DNA from: a bacterium
GTDB taxonomy: Bacteria; Cyanobacteriota; Vampirovibrionia; Gastranaerophilales; Gastranaerophilaceae
Assembly (NCBI GenBank): GCA_024408905.1
Contig: JAKSUP010000005.1
Location: 1-18,134, forward strand
Reading direction: 5' to 3'
DNA length: 18,134 bases
A program made the translations under genes and the position numbers. The notes under the pieces were generated by a model, which was not told the DNA's origin, searched no databases, and worked only from the letters and a program-made list of their open reading frames with translations. Positions 1-6,596 of the stretch are shown here, piece by piece (position 1 is the stretch's first letter; each line of letters opens with the position of its first letter).

Positions 1-340
1 GCTTTGGGCTTGCGTTAGCGAAGAAACTTCGTTTCCTGCGCTACCTACCTCTCGTTCGGAAGATACTTAATCTTCCTCTCTCGGCAGAGTGCCACAGGCC
101 CGTGGCGATTACTATTAAGTTGTCATGCTTTGGGCTTGCGTTAGCGAAGAAACTTCGTTTCCTGCGCTACCTACCTCTCGTCCTCACCCGAATTTCTAAA
201 TTCACTTCGTTTATTAAGAAATTCTGCCCTCTCCGCTTTCCGCTTCGCTCCCCGGAGAGGATTGGTAATACCAGAGTGCCACAGGCCCCTTTTCTTTCCC
301 TCTCCAAGGGGGAGGGTTAGGGTGGGGGTTTTCCCCCTGA
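1..340. repeat. Gene-free block of short direct and inverted repeats
   Basis: A 55-bp perfect direct repeat occupies 1-55 and 127-181, and a 17-bp repeat (CAGAGTGCCACAGGCCC) lies at 85-101 and 272-288. The 55-bp unit contains a hairpin with arms CGAAG and CTTCG. The 85-107 part contains arms GCCAC and GTGGC. Positions 228-258 carry CTCTCCG and CGGAGAG arms. Positions 296-330 hold the dispersed CCCTCTCC / GGGAGGG / TTAGGGTGGGGGTT repeat that recurs near 5280, 5560 and, in related form, 17954. An open frame across this block (102-320) has repetitive composition and no ribosome binding site, so I see no gene here. The block may continue beyond the left edge. Confidence 0.8.
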
Positions 341-387
341 CTAATTTATCTTATCAACTATATATAAAAAAATCAAGATGAGAGTTC

Positions 388-585
388 TTAACCACGTTTA
401 ACAACTGTAGTGATTTGTTCACCATAACTGTTAACACAACCGTTAGTTTCTTCTATGGTATAGCTAACTTCATCATCTTCAGCTTTTGTTTTTTCGGCTA
501 ATTTAACAGCGTCGTCAAAATCTTTAAATTCACCAATCATTTCCGGATCATAAAAACTGGGTTTGTCTATATAAACTTGATACAT
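388..585 (-). CDS. Small acidic hypothetical protein (65 aa)
   Basis: I do not recognise this protein. It has 65 residues with no signal peptide or membrane segment, and is rich in Asp, Glu and Lys. The pattern suggests a short alpha/beta fold: a first strand (YQVYID), a helix around FDDAVKLAEKT, a second strand (VSYTIEE) and a final strand ending in KRG. The start is well supported: on the minus strand AGGAGG lies about 8 bases before the ATG. It is the distal gene of a minus-strand pair after the HNH-like gene at 632-1822, but the gap between them contains a possible -10 box, so it may be transcribed separately. No clear terminator follows; the repeat block begins about 60 bases beyond the stop. 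Confidence 0.75.
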   Translation of the reverse strand: MYQVYIDKPSFYDPEMIGEFKDFDDAVKLAEKTKAEDDEVSYTIEETNGCVNSYGEQITTVVKRG

Positions 586-608
586 AATAAAAGCCTCCTA
601 TAAATATA

Positions 609-614
609 ATTATA
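609..614 (-). promoter_or_regulatory. Possible -10 box for the 65-aa gene
   Basis: TATAAT is read on the minus strand in the short gap between the HNH-like gene and the 65-aa gene, about 24 bases before the latter's start. No good -35 box is visible at the expected distance, so this is tentative. Confidence 0.3.
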
Positions 615-631
615 CCCTCAAACAATTATTA

Positions 632-1822
632 TTAATTTTTTTGGTATTTTTCAAGCAAATTTTTTGTTGCCCTTTCTCTTTTTTCATGTTTTGGCGCATT
701 CTTTTCGATATACTCAGATACTTTGTGACCATCAATAATCAAATTTAACTCTTTTTGAGAAACATTGTAAATGGTTTCAGCAACAGAAAGAGGGTAATCA
801 AACCAAGAATAAAATGGCGAATTTTTTTGTTTTGTTTCTTTAGATAAATACTCCATATATTGTTGTATATTTCTTTTAATATTTATATCATTTTCATGCA
901 ATTCTATAAACCAGTTTAATGGCATAATATCACGTTCATTATTATATTGCTGCATTACAATAAGATAGTTACTCATAGAGTTGTTGTGTGAAATTGACTG
1001 AGGATCAATATGTTCTTTTGTTGCAACAACCGGACTCATAAGCCTTTCTGCAATTTCTTGATGTGATTTCTTCGAGTATTGAACAATAAAAGCGTCAACA
1101 TCTGTTGAAGAACTTGGAAGATAAAACCATTTCTTATAAAGCGCTTTTACAAGCTCCTTATCTTTACCTTCAACTTTAATCATCAACAATTTATCAAGAG
1201 GTGACTTTCTTGTAAAAGTATCATTAGTAGCTTTTAGAATAGCATCCTGTTTTATCAAATTAACAAGCTCTGCAACCTGAGGAGTCATTTTTCGTATAAT
1301 ATTATCCGAACCATTTAAAATAGCAAATTGCTTGAGTTTTAATTGTTCCAAAGCTTGAGACTTTAGTTCTGCAAGAGCGTCACTAAAGGTTTTTTTGCTA
1401 TAAGATTTTCTTGTGTCTTTACTTGCAAAATAATCAAATATCTCACCCTCAACGGTTGGAACTAACTGTCCACGATTTATCGTACACATATATTTGTTTC
1501 TATATTGAGATAAATAGTTCACTGCAGATTCGAGGTTGGGTTTTTTACTTAATTTATCACAAATTTGTCTGTATGTTTTTTTTGTAATAACAGTTCTGCC
1601 ACTATATGCACAGAATAATCTGTCTGCATTATCCATTAATGTACCGACATTTCTGGCATTATTTCCAAAGGATATGTTTGAATAATTTATGAAGTTTGGA
1701 AAATTTAAGTCGTTCTCATAGACACCCTTATTTGACGAGTTTTGTACACTTTTCATCTTAGGGAAGTAATTGTTCCAAAGATTTTTTTGTATATATTGCG
1801 ATTGGTTAAACTGTACTTTCAT
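632..1822 (-). CDS. Hypothetical protein with HNH-like motifs (396 aa)
   Basis: The family is unknown to me. I start it at the ATG at 1822 (protein begins MKVQFNQSQ), with AAGGAT just upstream. The open frame extends to a GTG at 1876, but those 18 codons have no ribosome binding site and run into the divergent promoter region. With this start, about residues 70-75 read CAYSGR. Much later the chain reads KEHIDPQSISHNNSMSNYL, followed by YNNERD. The E-H-I-x-P-x-S spacing with a later N-x-x-R resembles the core of HNH nucleases (EHxxP...N...N..R), and CAYSG resembles the CxYCG knuckle that often opens such domains, with the second Cys changed to Ser. About 190 residues separate the halves. The rest is Lys/Asn/Ser-rich and mostly helical. 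Nuclease activity is inference only. It is divergent from the M16 peptidase gene. Confidence 0.75.
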   Translation of the reverse strand: MKVQFNQSQYIQKNLWNNYFPKMKSVQNSSNKGVYENDLNFPNFINYSNISFGNNARNVGTLMDNADRLFCAYSGRTVITKKTYRQICDKLSKKPNLESAVNYLSQYRNKYMCTINRGQLVPTVEGEIFDYFASKDTRKSYSKKTFSDALAELKSQALEQLKLKQFAILNGSDNIIRKMTPQVAELVNLIKQDAILKATNDTFTRKSPLDKLLMIKVEGKDKELVKALYKKWFYLPSSSTDVDAFIVQYSKKSHQEIAERLMSPVVATKEHIDPQSISHNNSMSNYLIVMQQYNNERDIMPLNWFIELHENDINIKRNIQQYMEYLSKETKQKNSPFYSWFDYPLSVAETIYNVSQKELNLIIDGHKVSEYIEKNAPKHEKRERATKNLLEKYQKN

Positions 1823-1889
1823 ATCCTTAGACCTATGATAATATCCTGAAAATACATAAAGCAAATTTTTTAACACCAGATAAATAAAA

Positions 1890-1919
1890 TTGTTACATTT
1901 CTACAAATTAAGGTATAAT
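1890..1919 (+). promoter_or_regulatory. Promoter of the M16 peptidase gene
   Basis: TTGTTA at 1890-1895 and TATAAT at 1914-1919 are separated by 18 bases. Transcription would start near 1926, leaving a leader of about 25 bases that contains the AGAGG ribosome binding site before the ATG at 1951. Confidence 0.55.
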
Positions 1920-1950
1920 GATTTATAAGAGAGAATTAAAAGAGGCTTAA

Positions 1951-3276
1951 ATGAAAGAAACATCAGTAAAATATCCTTTTCTTAACAGGGATATAAAAAT
2001 ATATGAACAAGAAAACGGACATAAAATTGTTTTAGCCCACAAAGAAGGTGGAATGGTTAATGTTTCCAGCTGGGTAAAAACAGGTTCTATAAATGAAAAT
2101 GACGAAAACAACGGAATTTCTCATTTCCTTGAACATTTAATGTTTAAGGGAACTCACAAACACAAAGCAGGGGAATTTGATCATATTTTAGAGGCAAAAG
2201 GTGCTATCGTTAATGCTGCAACATGGAAAGATTATACATTCTACTATGTAACTTTACCAAAAGGAGAAAATGACGAAAATCTTAATTTGGCAATAGAATT
2301 GCACGCTGATATGATGACAGATCCTGTCATTCCTGATTATGAAATGGGTGCGCCTTTCGATATAAATGACAAAAATGTTACAGATAAACGTGAACGTCAT
2401 GTCGTTATTGAAGAAATTAGGATGAGAAAAGATCAACCTTGGACAAAAGTATATAACGCTACAAATAATGCAATGTACAAATTCCATCCATACAAAAGAG
2501 ATGTTATAGGAACTCCTGAAATAATTTCTCAAATCCCACAAGAAGTTATAATGAACTATTACAGGACTTTCTACTCACCACAAAATGTTACAACCATTGT
2601 CGTCGGTGATTTTGATTTTGATAAAGTTTTAAATAAAATTGTAAAAGAATTCAATTGGGGAGAAAGACCTCAACCACCTTTACGTGATACAAAGCCTGAC
2701 ACACCAGTAAGCAGTACAACTTATGTAGAAAATAGTGCAAATATAAATTCTGCATTTATGATGTTTGGGTTTTTGGGCGTGCCGGCATGTGATTTAGAAC
2801 ATTTAATTCCAATCGAAATGCTTTCCATAATTTTGGGTGAAGGGACAAGCTCAAGACTTTATCAAAATTTGATAGAAAATTCTGAAGAACAAATTTTCAA
2901 CATTATTGATGCCGAAAATTATTCATTCAGAGATGGCAGTAATTTCTTTATTCAAGCCAATTTTAATCCTGAATACAAAGAAAAAGCCATTGAACTTGTA
3001 AAATCAGAAATTGAAAAATTAAAACAAAATATTACTGAAAGAGAACTAAATAAGGCCAAGAAAAAATTGAAATCACGTTTTGCAAACGAAGTCGAAACGG
3101 TTTCAGAAATTGGCGAGACAATCGGATATTATATGACAGTTTGTGATGATTTATCAATAGCAGAAAATTATATACCGATTTGTGAAAAAGTTACTTGCGA
3201 AGATTTGAAAAAAATTGCAGAAAAATATTTGGATATAAATCACGCTGTTATTTCGGTTCTAATGCCAAAAAAATAA
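1951..3276 (+). CDS. M16 family zinc metallopeptidase (441 aa)
   Basis: This is an inverzincin-type peptidase of the M16 (pitrilysin/processing peptidase) family. The zinc site HFLEH is at residues 58-62, in the usual context GISHFLEHLMFKGT; the third ligand is one of the glutamates in VVIEEI (154-155). The C-terminal M16 domain begins near TIVVGDFDFD (215-224) and contains the family motif GEGTSSRLYQ (296-305). The length fits the roughly 45-50 kDa single-repeat subfamily, which works as a dimer. No signal peptide is seen, so it is probably cytoplasmic. Compared with the family the chain between the zinc motif and the distal glutamate is about 15 residues longer, owing to a segment around APFDINDKNVTDKRER. 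AGAGG lies 8 bases before the ATG. Substrate unknown; in other bacteria such genes are annotated as peptide-processing proteases. Confidence 0.95.
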   Translation: MKETSVKYPFLNRDIKIYEQENGHKIVLAHKEGGMVNVSSWVKTGSINENDENNGISHFLEHLMFKGTHKHKAGEFDHILEAKGAIVNAATWKDYTFYYVTLPKGENDENLNLAIELHADMMTDPVIPDYEMGAPFDINDKNVTDKRERHVVIEEIRMRKDQPWTKVYNATNNAMYKFHPYKRDVIGTPEIISQIPQEVIMNYYRTFYSPQNVTTIVVGDFDFDKVLNKIVKEFNWGERPQPPLRDTKPDTPVSSTTYVENSANINSAFMMFGFLGVPACDLEHLIPIEMLSIILGEGTSSRLYQNLIENSEEQIFNIIDAENYSFRDGSNFFIQANFNPEYKEKAIELVKSEIEKLKQNITERELNKAKKKLKSRFANEVETVSEIGETIGYYMTVCDDLSIAENYIPICEKVTCEDLKKIAEKYLDINHAVISVLMPKK

Positions 3277-3289
3277 TTCCATGTAATTA

Positions 3290-3317
3290 TTGAAACCATC
3301 AGAAAAAATGCTATAAT
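3290..3317 (+). promoter_or_regulatory. Promoter of the lipoprotein gene pair
   Basis: TTGAAA at 3290-3295 and TATAAT at 3312-3317 are separated by 16 bases. They lie just downstream of the M16 stop codon and upstream of the GAGG site of the lipoprotein gene. Confidence 0.55.
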
Positions 3318-3349
3318 AATCATGATGATCCTAATGATATGAGGCTTTT

Positions 3350-3595
3350 ATGAAAAAATATTGTCTCTTAATTTTGTGTCTTGCGATTTCCACTGTTTTC
3401 TTATCTGCATGTCAACAGCAACCTAAACAGTCAATGGTAAAGGCAGAAAGACGTTTAGGAAAATACTTTAAAGACTCAGCTATACCAAACGGAAGCGTGG
3501 TTGATTTGAGCGAAGGTCCAAAGCTCAAATATGATGCAAAACTTGGACCAAGAGATTTAGATTTTGACGTTAAGGTAAAAGACCCTTATTGGTAA
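3350..3595 (+). CDS. Small lipoprotein (81 aa)
   Basis: The N-terminus is a lipoprotein signal: two Lys, a hydrophobic stretch (LLILCLAISTVF) and the lipobox LSAC, with the lipidated Cys at residue 21. The mature part is about 60 residues and hydrophilic, with Lys and Asp, and shows no domain I recognise. The central piece (GSVVDLSEGPKLKYDAKLGP) looks extended rather than helical. GAGGC precedes the ATG. It probably sits in the cytoplasmic or outer membrane facing the periplasm. The following gene starts one base after this stop codon, so the two are likely translationally coupled and may act together. Confidence 0.8.
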   Translation: MKKYCLLILCLAISTVFLSACQQQPKQSMVKAERRLGKYFKDSAIPNGSVVDLSEGPKLKYDAKLGPRDLDFDVKVKDPYW

Positions 3596-3596
3596 A

Positions 3597-3959
3597 ATGT
3601 ACAAGACGAGAAGCGACAGACAATTTGTAGGAAGATTAATTTACTCCGTTTTAACTGAGCAAAGAAAAGTGCTTGATGCTATCAAATTGTTTCCTGAAAC
3701 AAAAGATGAAAGTATTCTTTGTGCATATCATGCTCTGGTTCATTATTCTGCAGATGAAGATATAAGATACAAAGATATTGAATACCGAGACGCTCAAGAT
3801 GATTATTTAGAATATCTTGCGCAAGTTCTAAGTGAAGGAAACCCCATTCCACAAAATATAATCGCAGAATATAAACCTTATTATAAGGATGTTTCACATA
3901 CTTGGAAAGAAGGAATAGAAGGTTTTTGGGAAGAATTTAAACGATTTATAAATATCTAA
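3597..3959 (+). CDS. Hypothetical helical protein (120 aa)
   Basis: The family is unknown to me. It starts directly after the lipoprotein stop codon (one base between), with no strong ribosome binding site of its own, which suggests translational coupling. The sequence has no signal peptide or membrane segment. It reads as several helices: DRQFVGRLIYSVLTEQRKVLDAI, ESILCAYHALVHYS, a Tyr/Asp-rich helix around RYKDIEYRDAQDDYLEYLAQVL, and a Trp/Phe-rich end (WKEGIEGFWEEFKRF). The many aromatic and acidic residues suggest a small soluble helical bundle. A strong terminator follows immediately, closing the two-gene unit. Confidence 0.75.
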   Translation: MYKTRSDRQFVGRLIYSVLTEQRKVLDAIKLFPETKDESILCAYHALVHYSADEDIRYKDIEYRDAQDDYLEYLAQVLSEGNPIPQNIIAEYKPYYKDVSHTWKEGIEGFWEEFKRFINI

Positions 3960-3961
3960 AC

Positions 3962-3997
3962 AAAAAGAGGATGTTCAAATTGACATCCTCTTTTTTT
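3962..3997 (+). terminator. Rho-independent terminator, probably bidirectional
   Basis: A 13-bp perfect stem has its left arm at 3962-3974 (A-run then GAGGATGT), its right arm at 3983-3995 and an 8-base loop, followed by a T run. The A-run on the left arm gives a T run on the minus strand too, so it can also end rpmH transcription coming from the right. Confidence 0.9.
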
Positions 3998-4015
3998 ATT
4001 TAATTTTAATAACAA

Positions 4016-4168
4016 TTAAGCTCTTTTGCTTCCTGTTACAGCAATTTGATGACGACCTTTTGCACGACGTCTGTTTAAAACTTCTTGTCCACCAGGGGTA
4101 GCCATTCTTGCTCTAAATCCACTTACTTGTTGTCTTTTTGCCTTTGTTCCTTCTAATGTACGTTTCAT
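4016..4168 (-). CDS. rpmH: 50S ribosomal protein L34
   Basis: This 50-residue gene is found by reading the minus strand. The protein begins [22 protein letters not shown] and ends [12 protein letters not shown] plus a short extra tail (TGSKRA). SGFRARM, the central G, and RRR-x-KGRH are the L34 hallmarks. The RTLxGT start is typical of cyanobacterial and plastid L34, whereas most bacteria have RTYQPS. AAGGAA lies before the ATG. L34 is a small basic protein of the large ribosomal subunit. The usual downstream neighbours (rnpA, yidD, yidC) are absent: the gene ends about 20 bases from a shared terminator and faces an unrelated gene. The C-terminal extension of about six residues is unusual for L34. 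Confidence 0.95.
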   Translation of the reverse strand: MKRTLEGTKAKRQQVSGFRARMATPGGQEVLNRRRAKGRHQIAVTGSKRA

Positions 4169-4198
4169 TTTCTTATTTCCTTTTCAGCTAGTTTTACT

Positions 4199-4213
4199 TA
4201 TAATGTCATTATA
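4199..4213. promoter_or_regulatory. Palindromic double -10 site between rpmH and proC
   Basis: The 15-bp near-palindrome TATAATGTCATTATA has 7-bp arms around a central base. It lies between the divergent rpmH and proC genes and supplies a TATAAT box on each strand. It could be a pair of overlapping divergent -10 elements, an operator, or both. A TTGACT candidate -35 for rpmH is at 4234-4239 (minus), but its 20-base spacing is too long to be convincing. Confidence 0.45.
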
Positions 4214-4260
4214 GTAATAAAAACATGTATTTAAGTCAAATAAGAGGTTAAAAAAACTTA

Positions 4261-5076
4261 ATGAACAAGAGTTATAAAATAGGTTTTATCGGTTCGGGTA
4301 AAATGGCAAGTGCCATAATTAAAGGACTTATACGTTCTTCTTTTGCAAAATCCGAAAATATACTTGCAACTCAAGCCGAAAAAGAAGGATTAGAAGAAAA
4401 GTCAAAATCCTTAGGGATAAATGTAATTTTAGATAACAGAGAACTTGTACAAAAAAGTGACGTAATAATAATTGCAACAAAACCTAATCAGGTATTGGGA
4501 GTTTTAGAAGAAATTAAATCATTTATAACAGCGAATAAACTAATTGTATCAATTGCAGCCGGTGTAACATTAAACAAGCTTGAAGCAAATTTGCCTCAAA
4601 ATACCAGAGAAATAAGGGTTATGCCAAATACTCCGGCTTTAGTCGGCGAAGGTATGAGTGGTATGGTTGGTGGGGATAAATGTACAAAAGACGATTTGGA
4701 GTACATAAAATCACTTTTAGAAACCATAGGTAAATGTATTGTTCTTGAAGACGAAGCCCAAATTGATATTGTAACAGCTATTTCAGGTTCAGGCCCTGCA
4801 TTTTTCTACAAAGTTATTAATGAAATTGCTCGCGCCGGAGAAAAACTCGGAATGGAATATGAAGACGCTCTTTTGTTATCTATTCAAACGGCAATTGGAG
4901 CAGGTAAAATGGCTTTGAATAGAGAAATCTCAATGGAAAATTTGATTTCAAATGTTGCAACAAAAGGTGGATGTACTGCTGTTGGGGTTAATTGCATGAA
5001 CGAAAAAAATTCTGAAGAACTTTTTTACGAAGTTATTAAATCAACCACCCAAAAAGCACACGAACTAGGAAAATAA
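4261..5076 (+). CDS. proC: Pyrroline-5-carboxylate reductase
   Basis: ProC catalyses the last step of proline synthesis, reducing 1-pyrroline-5-carboxylate with NAD(P)H in the cytoplasm. The N-terminal Rossmann motif GFIGSGKMA is at residues 8-16; IIATKPNQV and VSIAAGVTL follow as in the family, and RVMPNTPA is intact. The C-terminal dimerisation domain has the conserved SGSGPAFFY at 175-183 and an NVATKGGCT segment corresponding to the family's TSPGGTT loop. The length of 271 aa is normal. AGAGG lies about 14 bases before the ATG, slightly far, but no better start is available. It stands alone, divergent from rpmH. A hairpin with 9-bp arms at 5105-5142 lacks a T run, so its terminator is unclear. 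Confidence 0.97.
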   Translation: MNKSYKIGFIGSGKMASAIIKGLIRSSFAKSENILATQAEKEGLEEKSKSLGINVILDNRELVQKSDVIIIATKPNQVLGVLEEIKSFITANKLIVSIAAGVTLNKLEANLPQNTREIRVMPNTPALVGEGMSGMVGGDKCTKDDLEYIKSLLETIGKCIVLEDEAQIDIVTAISGSGPAFFYKVINEIARAGEKLGMEYEDALLLSIQTAIGAGKMALNREISMENLISNVATKGGCTAVGVNCMNEKNSEELFYEVIKSTTQKAHELGK

Positions 5077-5104
5077 AGAAGTTGTGGAAAAATCCAAAAT
5101 AGGT

Positions 5105-5181
5105 CGATTTTGTTGTTAAGTTTTACGAAACATACAAAATCGGATAGGGGTAAATCGGATAGGGGTAAATCGGATAGGGGT
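5105..5181. repeat. Hairpin followed by a 15-bp tandem repeat (three copies)
   Basis: The arms CGATTTTGT (5105-5113) and ACAAAATCG (5134-5142) form a 9-bp inverted repeat. The unit AAATCGGATAGGGGT then occurs three times without change at 5137-5151, 5152-5166 and 5167-5181. A little further on (about 5219-5250) TGAGGCAC is repeated twice and flanked by GCACTAAG on both sides. No gene is evident in this stretch. Confidence 0.85.
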
Positions 5182-5277
5182 ACATAATTGTGAGTGGAAT
5201 GTGGCAATCCGGTCAAAAGCACTAAGATACTGAGGCACTGAGGCACTAAGTGTTTATTTGGTGTGTAAAAAATTTGT

Positions 5278-5589
5278 TCCCTCTCCAAGGGGGAGGCATT
5301 ACTGTCCATGATAATTTTTGAATAATAAAAACATAAGAAAAATATGTCATTCCGAAAATTTAGAAAATCAGTATGAACATATGTGAATACTTGATTTTCA
5401 AATTGTTCGGAATCTTACCCAAAAACAAGTAACACTACAAGCTGGTAAGATCCTGAAATACGCCTTAAATTTATGTCTTGATTATAAAACTATTTTCTAT
5501 ATTACACGGCTATTCAGGATGACAGGTATATTTACCTGAATTTATCATGGACAGTAGTGTCTCCAAGGGGGAAGGTTAGGGTGGGGGTT
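5278..5589. repeat. Dispersed CCCTCTCC/GGTTAGGGTGGGGG repeat, split by an insertion
   Basis: The left part (5278-5296) and right part (5560-5589) together rebuild a copy of the repeat also seen whole at 296-330: CCCTCTCC, AAGGGGGAGG, then TTAGGGTGGGGGTT. The 13 bases TCTCCAAGGGGGA occur on both sides (5282-5294 and 5560-5572), as a target duplication would. The element at 5297-5559 lies between them. Confidence 0.7.
5297..5559. mobile_element. MITE-like element with terminal inverted repeats (263 bp)
   Basis: The ends 5297-5317 and 5539-5559 form a 21-bp inverted repeat with 19 matches (core ACTGTCCATGATAA). The interior is nested inverted repeats. ATTCCGAA (5349-5356) pairs with TTCGGAAT (5406-5413) around an inner hairpin of GAAAATCAGTAT and ATAC-T-TGATTTTC. 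TCTTACC (5413-5419) pairs with GGTAAGA (5444-5450). TGTCATTCCGAA (5345-5356) resembles the complement of TTCAGGATGACA (5513-5524). There is no open frame for a transposase, so any movement would need one supplied elsewhere. The flanking 13-bp direct repeats support insertion. It could instead be a REP-type composite. Confidence 0.65.
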
Positions 5590-5802
5590 CAACAAAACTG
5601 TTTGAAGATAGTAGAGTACTGTCGGTTAGGCATACTTGCCCAATATCAATAAAACCACCACCCGCATTTGTAGCAAAACAAGTTTTGGACAATTGCACCC
5701 TCCTCCCCAAAGAGAGTGGAAAGGCAAAGTCTGTTTTGAAATTAGTCGGAAATTTTGCACAAAAAAGGTGGAAAATAAAATTTTAAAATAAATATAATTC
5801 AA
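5590..5802. other. Gene-free stretch with a decayed repeat
   Basis: No start signal or convincing frame is seen on either strand. A degraded piece resembling the dispersed repeat (ACCCTCCTCCCCAAAGAGAG) lies near 5696-5716, and CCACCACCC near 5655 resembles the complement of its GGGTGGGGG end. Otherwise nothing recognisable. Confidence 0.6.
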
Positions 5803-6429
5803 TTATACAAATGGGTTAAATTCCAACTTCCCGGAATTTACCATTTTTTCTGCTCGCTTTTTATATCTATCCATATCTTCTCTTAAAGTTTTTAATAGTT
5901 CTTCTAAATTAAAACAAGAAGGCCTCTTTGCATCTTGTTCAGCAATCAACTCTTGCTCAGTTTTTTTCATTACAGTAGCTAAATCAGATAAAGTTTTGGC
6001 TGCAGTATCTTTTATCTTTTCAGGATGAGTCTTTTCATTTATTATCTTAAAAGCAAAATCAATATCCTTCCTTTCAGGGAATCCATTCCTCTGAATACGT
6101 AATGAAGCTCTGTAGAGGGGCTCATACAGAACTGAGTCTACAAAAGTTTGTGGAAAACCGGATTCTTTTATTAAATAACCAATTGCATTTGCAGTTTTAA
6201 ACCGTGCTGTTTCCATTTCTATTGCAAAAACAGGTGGAATAGTTTTAATTTGCGCAGAAACACTTGATTTTATTGCATCGCTGGCTTCTTTACTTAATAC
6301 CTTGTCTGCGACTTTATCTATAGTTTCTCTTATTGCAATTTCTGTTTTTTCAGCAATACCTTTTCCTGTAAGCTCATTTATTAAACTTAAGCTATGATTT
6401 ATACTATCTATAACATTAACTTTTGGCAT
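5803..6429 (-). CDS. Hypothetical protein (208 aa)
   Basis: I do not recognise the family. I chose the ATG at 6429 (protein begins MPKVNVIDS) because AAAGG lies 7 bases before it; the ATG five codons upstream at 6444 has no ribosome binding site. The protein is soluble and mostly helical, with no signal peptide or membrane segment. Visible segments are a basic/acidic amphipathic N-terminal half (IDKVADKVLSKEASDAIKSS), a central FPQTFVDSVLYEPLYRASLRIQRNGFPERKDIDFAF part, and a charged C-terminal helix ending in a Lys/Arg-rich stretch (REDMDRYKKRAEKM). It is divergent from the ORF6N gene at 6595. Confidence 0.75.
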   Translation of the reverse strand: MPKVNVIDSINHSLSLINELTGKGIAEKTEIAIRETIDKVADKVLSKEASDAIKSSVSAQIKTIPPVFAIEMETARFKTANAIGYLIKESGFPQTFVDSVLYEPLYRASLRIQRNGFPERKDIDFAFKIINEKTHPEKIKDTAAKTLSDLATVMKKTEQELIAEQDAKRPSCFNLEELLKTLREDMDRYKKRAEKMVNSGKLEFNPFV

Positions 6430-6559
6430 AATAAAACCTTTCATCTAAATATTACACTAAGTATATAAACGTAATAAGCAAATCAAAATTGCTTAAAATT
6501 ATCAATTGTAAAATTATTGTTACATTCATTTCCGAAAAAGTCATTTTAACCTGATTTTA

Positions 6560-6596
6560 TTGATTATAAGCTAAATTTTTGATAAAATTAGCTTAT
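6560..6596 (+). promoter_or_regulatory. Promoter with an inverted repeat reaching the ORF6N start codon
   Basis: TTGATT (6560-6565) and TAAAAT (6583-6588) are separated by 17 bases, which places the transcription start at about 6595, the A of the start codon. A perfect 9-bp inverted repeat, ATAAGCTAA (6566-6574) and TTAGCTTAT (6588-6596), fills the spacer and overlaps the first two bases of the ATG. No Shine-Dalgarno sequence is present, so the mRNA is probably leaderless and the repeat may be an operator. Confidence 0.55.

Noticed and set aside
1..181. Possible CRISPR array from the spaced direct repeat
   Set aside because: Only two copies of a 55-bp unit and one 71-base interval that itself contains repeats; no cas genes nearby.
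102..320. Open frame of 72 codons on the plus strand
   Set aside because: It lies wholly in the repeat block, has no ribosome binding site and its composition reflects the repeats.
1823..1876. Upstream extension of the HNH-like protein starting at a GTG
   Set aside because: No ribosome binding site; the ATG at 1822 has AAGGAT just upstream and gives a more usual N-terminus.
5025..5309. Open frame of 94 codons on the minus strand with LPLSD repeats
   Set aside because: It overlaps the end of proC; the repeated residues are just the translated 15-bp tandem repeat.
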